Source of the DNA: Thiosymbion sp942492625
GTDB taxonomy: Bacteria > Pseudomonadota > Gammaproteobacteria > Chromatiales > Chromatiaceae
Reading direction: 5' to 3'
Length of the DNA stretch: 64,000 nucleotides
Assembly (NCBI GenBank): GCA_942492625.1
Contig: CALOFM010000002.1
Location: forward strand, 9,804-73,803
Part shown: piece by piece, positions 43,170 through 53,487 of the stretch
Layout of the letters: every line of letters begins with the position of its first letter
Numbering within the stretch: the first letter of the stretch is position 1
The notes under the pieces: model-generated
What the model saw: the letters and a program-made list of their open reading frames with translations, nothing else
Database searches by the model: none
What the model was told of the DNA's origin: nothing
Made by a program: the position numbers and the translations under genes

Positions 43170-44639
43170 GTAAGAATTTCGACGTCTGCGTCATCGGCAG
43201 CGGCGCCGGCGGCGGACCGGTGGCATTGACCCTCGCCCGTGCCGGCTTCTCGGTGGTGGTGTTGGAGAAGGGGCCCTGGTTCCGGAACGATGACCTGCGC
43301 AAGGACGAGCTGGCTTGTTGCCGCCGGTACACCTATACGCCGGACCCGCGGGACGAGCCCCACGTGGTGGAAACCGAGAACGAGGACGGCGGATGGCGGG
43401 AGGGTACCACTCACCGCTCGGGCCAGACCTTCTGGAACGGCAACTGCGTAGGCGGCTCCAGCAACTTCATGAGCGGCTACTTCCATCGCCTGAAGCCGGT
43501 GGATTTTCGACTGCGCGAGACCTTTGGCCCGGTCGACGGCGCCAATGTGGCCGATTGGCCCATCACCTACGAAGACCTTGAGCCCTATTACAGTAAAGTC
43601 GAGGAAGAGGTCGGGGTCTCGGGACGGGTCACTCCCCATCCGAATCTGGAGCCGCGCAGTCGACCGGACTTCCCCTACCCGCCGCTTACCGAGCACCCGA
43701 TCGCGGGAATGATCGACAAGGCGGGCGCCGAGCTCGGCTACCACCCCTTTCCCACGCCGCGGGCCATTCTACCTTACGCCGCAAAGGGCCGCGGCGGATG
43801 TTCCTACAACGGCGGCCGCTGCGGCAGCACTGGCTGCTCCACCGGCGCCAAGGGTAGCTCCCGTGCCGCTCTGCTCGACCGGGCGGTGGCGACTGGCCGC
43901 TGCCAGATCCTCCCTGGCGCCATGGTGAGCCGGCTGGTCAGCGATCCGTCCGGCAAGGTGACGACGGTGGAGTATTTTGATAAGGGCGGGGACTTGCGGC
44001 GACTGGATGCCGGCATCTACGTCGTAGCCTGTCAGGCCATCGAGAGTGCACGCTTGCTGCTTCGCTCCGTCGGACCGCGCCATCCCGAAGGTCTCGCCAA
44101 TGGCAGCGGCAAGGTCGGGCGCAACTTGCTCTTCGCCGGCGGCGGCGCCGCGTCGGGGCGACTGGTCTACGCGCAGCTCCCCGAAAGCCAGGCGACGGCG
44201 CTGAGAGACTCGCGCACCTTCATCAACCGGGCGATTCAGGACTGGTACCGGATCGACGACCCCGAATTCGGTCCTGCGGCGAAGGGCGGCACCATCGACT
44301 TCGTACACCGGCACCCGGCGCCGATCGCCCGTGCCCACGACCAGGCGCAGGACCCGGAAGGGCTGCGCTGGGGCTTGCCGCTCAAGCGCCATCTGGAGTC
44401 CCACTTTCGCGATGGCACGTCCATCAAGGTGGAGGCGTTTTGCGACTGGATGCCCGTCGATGACTGCTTCGTCCGCCTCGACCCAAAGGTAAAGGACAAA
44501 TGGGGGCTTCCGGTGGCGCGCATCCGCACCGGCATTCACGTCCAGAATCTCAAGGTCGGCTGGTATCTGGCCGCCAAGGGGGCCGAGGTGCTCAGACAGA
44601 TAGGCGCCCAGGACGTGCTGAACTTCTCCGGCACCCCCG

Positions 44640-45290
<651 letters not shown>

Positions 45291-45316
45291 CAGTCGGCTG
45301 ATAAATTCAGAATTTA

Positions 45317-46099
45317 ATGGTCGACTTAGATTTCGTTGTGGAGGATTGGGTGGGGGTGGTGAAGAGGCGCAAGCCCGACGGCAGCTTGAAGGACATGAGT
45401 TGCCGGGTGGCGCTGCTGAGGATGTACCGGGAGGGGCTGATCGAGCTGCCGGCGCCCCGCCACAAGGTCAACCCGTGCCGGTCGTTCGCCCGGCGCACGC
45501 CGCAGGCGGAGCCCGAGCCGCTGCTGGAGGCGGCGGTCCATGAGCTTACCGGTCTGCGCCTTGCGGTGGTGGAACGTACAGACAGTGCGCTGTGGAACGA
45601 ATACATCGACCGCTATCACTATCTCGGCTACAAGCCGCTGCCGGGGGCGCAGCTGCGCTACTTCGCCTATGCCGGTGAGCGCCTTGTCGGTCTTCTCGGC
45701 TTTGGGGCAGCGGCCTGGAAGAGCGGACCACGGGATGAATGGATTGGCTGGAGCCGCACGCAGCGTCACCGCAACCTCGGCGGTGTGATCAACAATGCCC
45801 GCTTTCTGATCCTGCCCTGGGTTCGCGTCTCATCGCTGGCCAGCAAGCTGTTGGCGATGGCCGCCCGCTCGCTGCCGGCGCACTGGGAAGGGCGGTACGG
45901 CTACCGCCCGGTGTTGCTGGAGACCTTCGTGGAGGCAGAGCGTTTTGCCGGGACCTGTTACCGGGCGGCGAACTGGACCTGCGTGGGTCAGACGCAGGGC
46001 CGCGGCAAGCTGGGGGATCATCGTCTCGGGCAGGTACCGGTCAAGACGGTGTGGGTGTATCCGCTGGCGAAGGACTTCCGGGTACGGCTGTGGCAATGA
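45317..46099 (+). CDS. DUF4338 / DruA-like protein coupled to IS66 tnpC
   Basis: The 260-residue protein has an N-terminal LKDMSCRVALLRMYREGLIE segment. The DUF4338 core follows: LWNEYIDRYHYLGYKPLPG, DEWIGWSRTQRHRNLGGVIN, LLETFVEAERFAGTCYRAANW. It shares this core with the gene at 16292. The stop overlaps tnpC by ATGA (46096-46099). The very N-terminus (MVDLDFVVEDW) is atypical and adjoins damaged sequence, so it may be incomplete. No other Druantia genes are present. Confidence 0.8.
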   Translation: MVDLDFVVEDWVGVVKRRKPDGSLKDMSCRVALLRMYREGLIELPAPRHKVNPCRSFARRTPQAEPEPLLEAAVHELTGLRLAVVERTDSALWNEYIDRYHYLGYKPLPGAQLRYFAYAGERLVGLLGFGAAAWKSGPRDEWIGWSRTQRHRNLGGVINNARFLILPWVRVSSLASKLLAMAARSLPAHWEGRYGYRPVLLETFVEAERFAGTCYRAANWTCVGQTQGRGKLGDHRLGQVPVKTVWVYPLAKDFRVRLWQ

Positions 46100-47871
46100 G
46101 CGATCCGCAGCCCATTGAGATCGAGGCCGCGGAGGTCGAGCGGCTGGTCGAGCAGGCGCAACACGGGCGGCTCGATACCGCCGCGCAGAAACGGATCGTC
46201 CCCTTACTGCACACGCTGCTGTGGCTTGAGCACACCTTGCTGGAGACACGCATCGGCCTGGCGAAGCTGAGAAAGCTCCTCTTCGGCAAGCGCACCGAGA
46301 AGACGACGCGAAAACCCCAACACCCCCCCGACGGGCCGGCGGACTCAGGCGAGAACGCGCAGAGCAAATCCGATCCGCCAAGCGGTCCCGAGCTCCCTGC
46401 CGGGGACGCAGCCGCGGGGAAGGGCGGGAGGCAATCGGATACGGAAGCGGAATCGGGCGAGCAAACGGGGGTTGGCAACGAGGGGCAAAAGCCGACACCG
46501 CGACCAGGTCATGGTCGCCTCGGAGCGGCGGATTATCCGGGGGCCGAGCGGGTGTTTTGCCCCCATGATCGCTACCAGGCGGGTGATCGCTGCCCCGAAT
46601 GTACGCGCGGGCGGCTCTACCGCTCACGCCCCCTCGTGCGCCTGCATTTCAGAGGCCAACCGCTGGCGAACGTCACCCGCTATGAATTGGAGAAGCTGCG
46701 CTGCGGGGCGTGCGGCGCCTTGTTCGTGGCCCACATGCCGCCGGAGGCGGGTCAGGAAACCTATGACCTGAGCCTCAAGGTGAATCTGGCCGTGGCCCAT
46801 TACCACCTGGGCCTGCCGTTCAAACGCATCGAGTCCTTCCAGCAGCTGGTGGGTATGCCGTTGCCCGACGCCACCCAATGGGAGCTGGTCGAGGAGGTCG
46901 CCGATAGCGCCTATCCGCCCTTCGAATACCTCAAGCGCCTCGGCGCCCAACAGCCGCTGGTCTACCAGGACGACACCGGCACACGCATCCTGTCGCTGAT
47001 CAAGGAAAACCAAGCCGACCCGCCGCCTGCGCGCAAGGGGATGTACACCACGGTCCTGCGCTTGGAGGGGGAGCACGCGATCTGTCTGTACTTCACCGGG
47101 CGCCAGCACGCGGGTGAGAATCTCGACGATCTCCTTGCCCATCGCGACCCCAGTCTCCCGCCCATCCAATGGATGTCCGATGGCTTGGCGGCCAATACCC
47201 CCAAGGAACACAAGGACCAGGCGGTGGACTTGAGCTGCCTGGTCCATGGGCGCCGGCAGTTTGTCGATATCGACGCGTTCTTCCCCGACCAATGCGCACA
47301 CGTGATCGACGCCATTGCCATGGTCTACAAGCACGAGGCGCATTGCAAAGAACAACAGCTCACGCCGGCGCAACGCCTCGCCTACCACCAGCAACACAGC
47401 CGCGAGGTGATGGGAGAGCTCAAGACCTGGATGGAGCAACAGCTCCAAGAGCGGCTGGTGGAGCCCAACAGCCGCCTGGGCGGGGCCTTCGACTATCTGC
47501 TCAAGCGCTGGAAGGCCCTGACCCGCTTCCTGCACATTCCCGGGGCGCCGCTGGACAATAACACCGCCGAACGGGCACTGAAGATCATTCTGCGTTACCG
47601 CAATAACAGCCTGTTCTTCAAAAACGAGCACGGCGCCTACGTGGGCGATGTCCTCACCAGCCTGATCGAGACCTGCCGGCTCAACGGGATCAATCCGCTG
47701 GACTACCTCGGCGCCCTGATGGAGAACCGCTCGGCGGTGTTCGCCGACCCCGCGGCCTGGCTGCCCTGGAACTACCGCGATGCCCGGCCATCTTCAGAGC
47801 AACCGCCGCCCCTAAGCCACCCGCCGCCAGTCATCGGCCATCCCGGCCTCCTCGGGGTTGCCGTTCCATAG
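46096..47871 (+). CDS. tnpC: IS66-family transposase TnpC
   Basis: The 591-residue protein has an N-terminal helical region, a charged Pro/Gly-rich linker (residues ~70-130), and a zinc-ribbon region with two Cys pairs (CPHDRYQAGDRCPEC; CGAC). The DDE core shows LVYQDDTGTRIL, WMSDGLAANTP and LDNNTAERALKIILRYRN. It overlaps the DruA-like gene at the start and the convergent tnpB at the end. The frame is intact. It is clearly divergent from the TnpC at 25223, so the two IS66 elements are different lineages. Confidence 0.88.
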   Translation: MSDPQPIEIEAAEVERLVEQAQHGRLDTAAQKRIVPLLHTLLWLEHTLLETRIGLAKLRKLLFGKRTEKTTRKPQHPPDGPADSGENAQSKSDPPSGPELPAGDAAAGKGGRQSDTEAESGEQTGVGNEGQKPTPRPGHGRLGAADYPGAERVFCPHDRYQAGDRCPECTRGRLYRSRPLVRLHFRGQPLANVTRYELEKLRCGACGALFVAHMPPEAGQETYDLSLKVNLAVAHYHLGLPFKRIESFQQLVGMPLPDATQWELVEEVADSAYPPFEYLKRLGAQQPLVYQDDTGTRILSLIKENQADPPPARKGMYTTVLRLEGEHAICLYFTGRQHAGENLDDLLAHRDPSLPPIQWMSDGLAANTPKEHKDQAVDLSCLVHGRRQFVDIDAFFPDQCAHVIDAIAMVYKHEAHCKEQQLTPAQRLAYHQQHSREVMGELKTWMEQQLQERLVEPNSRLGGAFDYLLKRWKALTRFLHIPGAPLDNNTAERALKIILRYRNNSLFFKNEHGAYVGDVLTSLIETCRLNGINPLDYLGALMENRSAVFADPAAWLPWNYRDARPSSEQPPPLSHPPPVIGHPGLLGVAVP

Positions 47872-48162
47872 GAGAATCTGAAGCTCGCGCGCCGAGAGCC
47901 GATGGCTGGCGGCGGACGTTGATGGCCACCAGGCCAATCGACCCTGTGACAGACGTTTCTGGCACAGCCAGAACCCCTGGCCATCGTAGCAAAGGAGCTT
48001 CAGCGAGGTCCCCCGCCGGTTGCGGAAGACAAAGATGGCGCCGGCCATCGGATCCTCGCCGAGCCGCTGCCGGCACAGGGCAGCCAGCCCATCAATCCCG
48101 CGGCGAAAATCCGCCGGCTCGCGGGCGAGGAAGACGCGGCTTTGTGGGGTCAGCTGCAACAT
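47812..48162 (-). CDS. tnpB: IS66 accessory protein TnpB, convergent to tnpC
   Basis: The 116-residue protein has the TnpB signature (FLAREPADFRRGIDGLAALC, DPMAGAIFVFRNRRGTSLK, GQGFWLCQKRLSQG). Its last 20 codons overlap the 3' end of tnpC on the other strand. In most IS66 elements tnpB precedes tnpC on the same strand, so the inverted layout is notable. Confidence 0.85.
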   Translation of the reverse strand: MLQLTPQSRVFLAREPADFRRGIDGLAALCRQRLGEDPMAGAIFVFRNRRGTSLKLLCYDGQGFWLCQKRLSQGRLAWWPSTSAASHRLSARELQILLWNGNPEEAGMADDWRRVA

Positions 48163-48164
48163 GA

Positions 48165-48572
48165 TCAGGCCCCCATGAAACGTTCGAGGAGCGCCAACAT
48201 CTCAACGCCATGGGTTGCCCGGATACGTAGGCGCAAGCCGTCCGGACGTTCCAGCTCCATCCACACCGCCGCGGCACCCGGCTCCGGGGCCTGATCGACG
48301 AGCGCGCGGTCGATCTCCACAAACGCCGTGTCATCGCCAGATCCCTGCCGGCTTCGCCCTGCCTCAATGGCCTTTCGGCGCTTATCAAGCTCCGTATAAC
48401 TGAGGCGTAGGGTTCTGCTGACCTGTGAGATCCCATAGGTTCCCAACAGGGTGAGCGCTTGATTCCAGAGCTCTTCGGGTATCCTCTCCCCGTTGGTCTT
48501 TTTCCTTCGCCAATGCACGAAATGCTTGGCAACTGCTTCCAGTGTCAATGTGGCTTCGCTGCGTGCGTTCAT
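48165..48572 (-). CDS. tnpA: IS66 accessory protein TnpA
   Basis: The 135-residue protein carries a helix-turn-helix-like start (LEAVAKHFVHWRRKKTNGER, IPEELWNQALTLL) and a C-terminal half RLRIRATHGVEMLALLERF, the typical ending of IS66 OrfA proteins. It precedes tnpB by two bases on the minus strand. GGAGGCGACATG at the start is a good ribosome-binding site. Confidence 0.75.
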   Translation of the reverse strand: MNARSEATLTLEAVAKHFVHWRRKKTNGERIPEELWNQALTLLGTYGISQVSRTLRLSYTELDKRRKAIEAGRSRQGSGDDTAFVEIDRALVDQAPEPGAAAVWMELERPDGLRLRIRATHGVEMLALLERFMGA

Positions 48573-48611
48573 GTCGCCTCCGGTGAGTGTTTGGCACCGT
48601 CGGCATCCTAA

Positions 48612-49217
48612 TCAGCCCGCTGTCAACCGGTCACGGTGGGCTCCAATGCGGCGCGCATGCTGCAGAGCCATCTCGGAACGTTGCAGGGCCTCGTCCGAGC
48701 GCTTCTGCACACGCTCCAGTCTCTGGCTGAGCTTAACGAGCCCGAGCGCCAGGCTCTGCTTGCTCTCGCGGGTCAAGGCAGCAACATTGGCCTCTGTGCG
48801 AGCCCGCGCCTGCGCCTGACCGGCGGCCAAAGCGTCAGCTCGCGCAATGAGGGCTTCGACCTCAGTGTCCGCTTCCATCGAGCGGCCGTTTTTAAAGGCG
48901 TCGAGCATCCTCGGCAACAGGTCTCTAGCCGTAAAGACCAGCTCGAACAGAGGCTCTTTTGCTTGGACCCTGCCGTCGATCACGCGATTGAGCAGATTCT
49001 CGACCTTCCACGCCACTTCGGCGAAGTCCAGCGCGTTGACCATGCGCCCGCTGCCCTTCAGGGTGTGGAAGCTGCGGCGGATCTCGGTCAGGGCATTCCG
49101 GTCCGTCGGCATGTTCCGCCAAACATCAAGGCGGTCGTCGATGGAGTCGAACACCTCTCCCGCCTCTTCGTAGAAGACCTCTAAGATGTCTTCGTCACTG
49201 TCTACTGCGTGTATCAT
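48612..49217 (-). pseudogene. HPt-domain fragment of ChpA/CheA-type kinase, cut by IS66 element
   Basis: From ATG 49217 the protein reads DILEVFYEEAGEVFDSIDD and IRRSFHTLKGSGRMV with the phospho-accepting His51, the HPt motif of ChpA/PilL-type histidine kinases. Helices continue to LTAG, where the TGA stop lies inside the IS end at 48611-48622. Kinase, CheW and receiver domains are gone. GAGGAAGG upstream suggests that translation could start here. The gene once served a twitching or chemotaxis-like phosphorelay. Confidence 0.7.
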
Positions 49218-50521
49218 CGTTCTCTTACCTTCCTCGAGCTTCTTTCAGCTCGTCGCGACAATTCAAGGTGCTGGGTCCGAGAACTGCAACCAGGTTTGAT
49301 TACCTGAACCAAGCATTCCGATTCATCCAGTCGCGCTTCGAATTACTGACTCGATTTCGCACCGGATACTGTCGGGCAATTCCACGACCCAAGCTGGATC
49401 GTAGTTTTCATAATGCTGCCAAATTGCAATCGCCTCGTTAGAGAACTCCGTCACGAAAGGACGCAGGGGAATCGCATTTATCGCTCCAGAATGGTTGATG
49501 AAAGGGGACGGCAGGGCGCTTGGCGAAAGGCAGTGGACATAGCAAGTGTTGAAATGGGAACGAGCTTTATCGCCGGTGACCGACGGTCCACGGCTTTGTC
49601 CGGTCTTCAGATGGTTCTGAGCAATTTTTCACGCAGCGGTCGCAGCGATAGAGTTCAGACCTCAGCCGCGAAACGCCTTGGTCAATGCGGGCTGCTTGTC
49701 TCTCGGGTGGGTCGCCGTCCTGTGGATAAGGAACCCGGCGCCAGAACCTTTGTATCGTCTCAGCCATGTGATGCTCAGATCGCTGCAAACGACAGCGTAT
49801 GCCCGACAGCAAGTAAGGCGCGTCCGCTTTCTGAGGTTTACCTGTCCTTCGCCGACGCTGCTGTAAGGTCCGTTCCTAGCAGCCGCTAGATATCCAAGCA
49901 GACGCGCATGTTGTAGTCGAGGATCCACTCCCTGCGCCGGCCTCGGTTAGAGCGGATATGTAAATCGGAGTGTCGCCGTGCTCGAATTGCGAAATGGGAC
50001 GTCCAAGTCAAGCCGGTTACTTGACGTGTTGACCTGCTTCAGTAACCGCCTGATGGATAAGCGCAATCGGAGAAAATCTATCGGCGAATTATTTTTTTGA
50101 ACCCTATTTATCGTTTCTTACTTATAAACAGAGTGTTAACCAAAATAGTCAACATGTTCATAAGCGGCTTGCGCCCAAGTCGCCCTTTCGCCTTCCGCTC
50201 GGCAACAGCTTTTGTGCTTGGGTTCGCCTCGCTCCGGGTTCATGGCTTCGGCACTCTGCGCCTACGCCATGACCCTTACTACGAGTTGCTTGACGGCGTG
50301 TCGGACGGGCTCGCATAGCACCTCCTCGGCTCTATGACCTCCGGCCATACGCACGCGCCCTACGCCTGCCGCGGACTACCCGCCTCGTGCTTTGCACTTC
50401 CCTGGCGCGCAGCGAAAAAGAGAAGCCGTTAACAGTTCCAGACCAGCAAATGGCATAGATTGAGTAGCGTCACGAGCTCCGTGCATCTACAAGGTCGCGT
50501 CGCTTACTTGGGTCGATAATC
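49218..50521. other. 1.3 kb without a supported gene
   Basis: A minus-strand stretch (about 49330-49450) reads like a protein C-terminus (EFSNEAIAIWQHYENYDPAW, VVELPDSIRCEIESVI) and may be a gene remnant. The zone 50101-50340 is a GC-skewed segment with many CTTCGC/GCTTCGG steps resembling a structured repeat, but no array or attC core could be proved. The last 180 bases should hold the promoter of the c-di-GMP gene block. Confidence 0.4.
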
Positions 50522-51442
50522 ATGAGACACAACACCGACGGTCCAGAAAGCAGTTGGGAAGAAATCGCGACGACATTTTTGGAGGATCCCCAGAGCCTTC
50601 ACAGCTCATCGCGAAGCGAAGCTTGTTTCGTAGTGCAGGCCGGAGGGCCTATCGGAAAGATGGTAACTGTCGGTCATGGTATCACTATTGGGCGGAACGC
50701 CGAAGCAGACCTCTGCATTCCCGACAATGGTGTTTCCCGGATCCACCTGCGCGCAAAACGGACCCCTGACGGCCTTGTCCGAATCGTCGACCAAGGGAGC
50801 CGCAATGGTACCTTCGTCAACTTCAGTCGCGTTAACAGCGCGGTTCTCGAAAATGGCGATAGGATCTACATAGGCACTGGGGCAATACTCCGCTTCTGCT
50901 ACGCTGACCGATTGGAAGAGGTCTTCCAAAGAAAGTTGTACGATGCCGCGCTACGTGACTCGCTCACTGGCCTTTACAATCGCAGACACCTGATGTCGCA
51001 ATTAGAAACGGAGGTTGACCTTGTCAACCGCCACGTTACACAGCTGACGGCTGTTCTCATCGACATCGATCACTTCAAAATGATCAATGACCAGCACGGC
51101 CATTTGATAGGAGATGCCGTACTGCAGGGACTAGGGGAGCAATTGAGGATTTCGATTCGCGGCTCGGATTTTGCGGCTCGATACGGTGGGGAGGAGTTGG
51201 TCATTGTGTGTCGTGGCGCACAGGCGAAATCTGGCGTTCAGCTTGCCAAGCGGCTTCAGCAACAATTGCGCGAGCGTATTCTCGTTAAAGACGTCCCCGG
51301 TTTGCGTGTCACATTTAGCGCTGGGGTGGCTACCGCGCCTCACGAAAGTGTTCATAATGCCGAGGACTTGTTGCGAATGGCCGACGAAGCGCTTTATCGT
51401 GCCAAACGCAGTGGCCGAAACCGCATATGTTTGAGCAAATGA
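50522..51442 (+). CDS. FHA-GGDEF diguanylate cyclase
   Basis: The 306-residue protein has an FHA domain at ~46-117 (ITIGRNAEADLCI, SRIHLRAK, GSRNGTFVN). A GGDEF domain follows from ~145 (DSLTGLYNRRHL, DIDHFKMINDQHGH). The active-site loop is GGEEL at 222-226, and an RxxD inhibitory site (RGSD, 213-216) sits five residues before it, so the cyclase is probably active and product-inhibited. FHA domains bind phosphothreonine peptides, which would link Ser/Thr phosphorylation to c-di-GMP synthesis. The end overlaps the DUF1631 gene by 16 bases. Base composition of the whole block is more A/T-rich than its flanks. Confidence 0.9.
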   Translation: MRHNTDGPESSWEEIATTFLEDPQSLHSSSRSEACFVVQAGGPIGKMVTVGHGITIGRNAEADLCIPDNGVSRIHLRAKRTPDGLVRIVDQGSRNGTFVNFSRVNSAVLENGDRIYIGTGAILRFCYADRLEEVFQRKLYDAALRDSLTGLYNRRHLMSQLETEVDLVNRHVTQLTAVLIDIDHFKMINDQHGHLIGDAVLQGLGEQLRISIRGSDFAARYGGEELVIVCRGAQAKSGVQLAKRLQQQLRERILVKDVPGLRVTFSAGVATAPHESVHNAEDLLRMADEALYRAKRSGRNRICLSK

Positions 51443-53094
51443 TCGAACAAAGACATCGGCCGGATGGCCAACAGAGCCCTTTACGTTCTGCAGGTTTTTC
51501 CCGGCGGCAGCGTTGCGAGTACTTCTTTGAATACATTGAAACTCAATACGATATCACGCCGAATGCGCTAGTTTCCGTGCGTGGCCTTTTGATCGGCCTC
51601 ACCAACCTGTGGATGGAGAAGCAAGGTTCTGAGGACGATACCGACGATCCAATACGAAAACTGCTAGAGCGCGTCGTCGCTATATGCAGATGCTTCGACA
51701 GTCGCTCTGGCGAGCGTGCAATGAGATTACTGGATTGCATCGGAAAGATCCTAGATGAGTCGGTGGGAATTTCAGTCACTTCACGACAGATCTCCCGTGA
51801 GGAGATGCATCGGCTGAGCGAGCTTCTGGATCACTTCGATATAAAGAGTAAGATATTCGCAGCACGACTCATAGAGACTGAGCGTGGTCGCATGCATTGC
51901 AAGGATGCGCAATCGGTAATCCGAAAAGAAACGCTCGACGCGGTTTCCGGCAAGACACTTCCAAGTATCTTCTTTGAGTTTATACATGAAATCTGGCAAA
52001 AGCATCTTTATTTGACATATCTGCGGGAGGGACCGGAAAGTGTTGCTTGGAAAGAGGCGCTCGCAGACCTGACGATGTTGGCTTGGTGTCTGTCCACACA
52101 CGACCGATCCGCGTTGTTCCTTTCCCAGAATGAGGTGTTCCACACTTTCAGACGGGTAAGTGCCGCTACCGACCGCGTGTGTATCGCGGCGAACAAACAA
52201 TTAAAGAAAATCTTTTTTGAATCTGCTAACGCCATATTTCTCGACACGATGTCAGGCGCAGAGACTGAAATTCCAAATCCGGTAACGTGTCCCCCGTTTC
52301 GTATTACCGAGAAAGAAACCCGAAACCCCTTCGTTTTCAAGTCGTGCGACATGGCGCTGAACGAAGCCTTTCGAGTCGGTGAATGGTTTCTTCAGCGTCA
52401 TAGCGGGGGCCGTGTGCGTCACAAGCTCGTTGAGAGGGACGACCAGCACCAATATTTGCTTTTCTCAAATCTTTCCGGTGTTCGTTCTCTGCGAATAGAT
52501 TTCGGTGACGCGGTAGCAGCTTATGACGCCAAGACACTTCAGCGCATCGATCTGTCCCCCGTTTTTGCGAAGGCACTCGATCACGCAAATCGAAGACTAG
52601 CTTTCACACATCGAACAGAGAAATGCAATCCACAAGATGCCAAACTGCAAAAGGCGGATGTATTTGGGCTCGATCGCAAGCCAGGCTTAGACACGATGGC
52701 GGATATTAACGGCAGGGAACCAGGTGCGGATCAGGCTAAAGCTCAATCGCCCTCGGAAGTTTCTGTGCCGAAAAAAAGTCAAACGTCACGACGCTCCGTG
52801 CGCATGAAAAACCTGGATGATATCAGGCGTGACGTACGGAGAATGAGATCCGGGGGTTGGGCACAACTCATAACAGAGAACGATGAAAGCATTACTGCCC
52901 GTCTAGGATTGAGGTCAGTTGACACCGACTCATACCTCTTCGTGGATTCTGGAGGTAAGAAACTTGCTGAAATCCATCCCGAGGAGTTTGCCAGACGCAT
53001 CGCGGATGGCAGTGCCGTTATACTTGATTTCGGACCCTTCTTTGAACAGGGTGACCTGGCGATAGATTTATTCAAGACAAAGAACGCGGACTAA
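51427..53094 (+). CDS. DUF1631-family protein
   Basis: The 555-residue, mostly helical protein starts RQRCEYFFEYIETQYDI. Its C-terminal domain has SGGWAQLITENDESITARL, VDTDSYLFVDSGGKKLAEI and HPEEFARRIADGSAV, the end region typical of DUF1631 proteins. These often lie near PilZ and c-di-GMP genes, and the C-terminal part has a beta-rich PilZ-like character. Middle segments (TLPSIFFEFIHEIWQKHLYL; EVFHTFRRV) match the family's long helical body. The function is unknown. The position between a cyclase and a PilZ protein suggests a c-di-GMP effector or scaffold (inference). Confidence 0.75.
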   Translation: MFEQMIEQRHRPDGQQSPLRSAGFSRRQRCEYFFEYIETQYDITPNALVSVRGLLIGLTNLWMEKQGSEDDTDDPIRKLLERVVAICRCFDSRSGERAMRLLDCIGKILDESVGISVTSRQISREEMHRLSELLDHFDIKSKIFAARLIETERGRMHCKDAQSVIRKETLDAVSGKTLPSIFFEFIHEIWQKHLYLTYLREGPESVAWKEALADLTMLAWCLSTHDRSALFLSQNEVFHTFRRVSAATDRVCIAANKQLKKIFFESANAIFLDTMSGAETEIPNPVTCPPFRITEKETRNPFVFKSCDMALNEAFRVGEWFLQRHSGGRVRHKLVERDDQHQYLLFSNLSGVRSLRIDFGDAVAAYDAKTLQRIDLSPVFAKALDHANRRLAFTHRTEKCNPQDAKLQKADVFGLDRKPGLDTMADINGREPGADQAKAQSPSEVSVPKKSQTSRRSVRMKNLDDIRRDVRRMRSGGWAQLITENDESITARLGLRSVDTDSYLFVDSGGKKLAEIHPEEFARRIADGSAVILDFGPFFEQGDLAIDLFKTKNAD

Positions 53095-53114
53095 TTTTGC
53101 GAGGAGTCTCCATT

Positions 53115-53471
53115 ATGTCTGATAAGCGTCGTGTACCACGGATCAGATGCTCAGAGCCGGTGAGTCTGGCTGTGTTCCATCCAGCCCCTGGGTCTACATC
53201 CGAGTGCGCGCGTGCTGCTACGGAAACCATCGACGTATCGGAAACCGGCATGAGAATCTACACGAAGGAACCTATGGAGCCCGATCGTTTGTTTGACTTT
53301 TGCATTGAAGTTAGAGATCAACCGCAGCGCTACCTTCTTACCGGAGAAACGAAATGGTGTCGATACAACGCCGAAAAGCGAACGTATGAGGTAGGAATTG
53401 AGATCCGGAATGGTGTGGACACGGATTTTGCTGAGTGGTCGGCTTCGATTCACAAGGTGCTGGAGAGTTAA
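53115..53471 (+). CDS. PilZ-domain c-di-GMP receptor
   Basis: ATG 53115 with GAGGAG about 14 bases before it gives a 118-residue single-domain protein. It has RxxxR at residues 5-9 (KRRVPRIR) and DVSETG at 40-45, the two c-di-GMP-binding motifs of PilZ. A beta-barrel follows through TGETKWCRYNAEKRTYEVG. It follows DUF1631 by 20 bases and precedes a GAF membrane protein. It should bind c-di-GMP and relay it to an unknown partner. Confidence 0.87.
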   Translation: MSDKRRVPRIRCSEPVSLAVFHPAPGSTSECARAATETIDVSETGMRIYTKEPMEPDRLFDFCIEVRDQPQRYLLTGETKWCRYNAEKRTYEVGIEIRNGVDTDFAEWSASIHKVLES

Positions 53472-53487
53472 GAAGTGGGGGTTTGAG

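Larger units (their letters stand above)
45291..48622. mobile_element. IS66-type element with DruA-like gene and convergent tnpC / tnpB-tnpA
   Basis: Candidate inverted ends are CAGTCGGCTGAT (45291-45302) and ATCAGCCCGCTG (48611-48622), matching at 10 of 12 positions. Inside, DUF4338 and tnpC are on the plus strand, while tnpA and tnpB are on the minus strand and converge so that tnpC and tnpB overlap by 60 bases. The right end interrupts an HPt-domain gene whose stop codon lies in the repeat. Neighbouring octamers do not match, so ends are provisional. Confidence 0.65.

Noticed and set aside
49413..49889. 158-codon plus-strand frame as a gene
   Set aside because: Composition and content look random, no ribosome-binding site, and a better protein-like stretch lies on the opposite strand within part of it.
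50101..50340. Integron attC or repeat array
   Set aside because: Some GTTAAC-like and repeated CTTCGG steps are present, but no convincing R'/R'' core pair, no second copy and no integron integrase.
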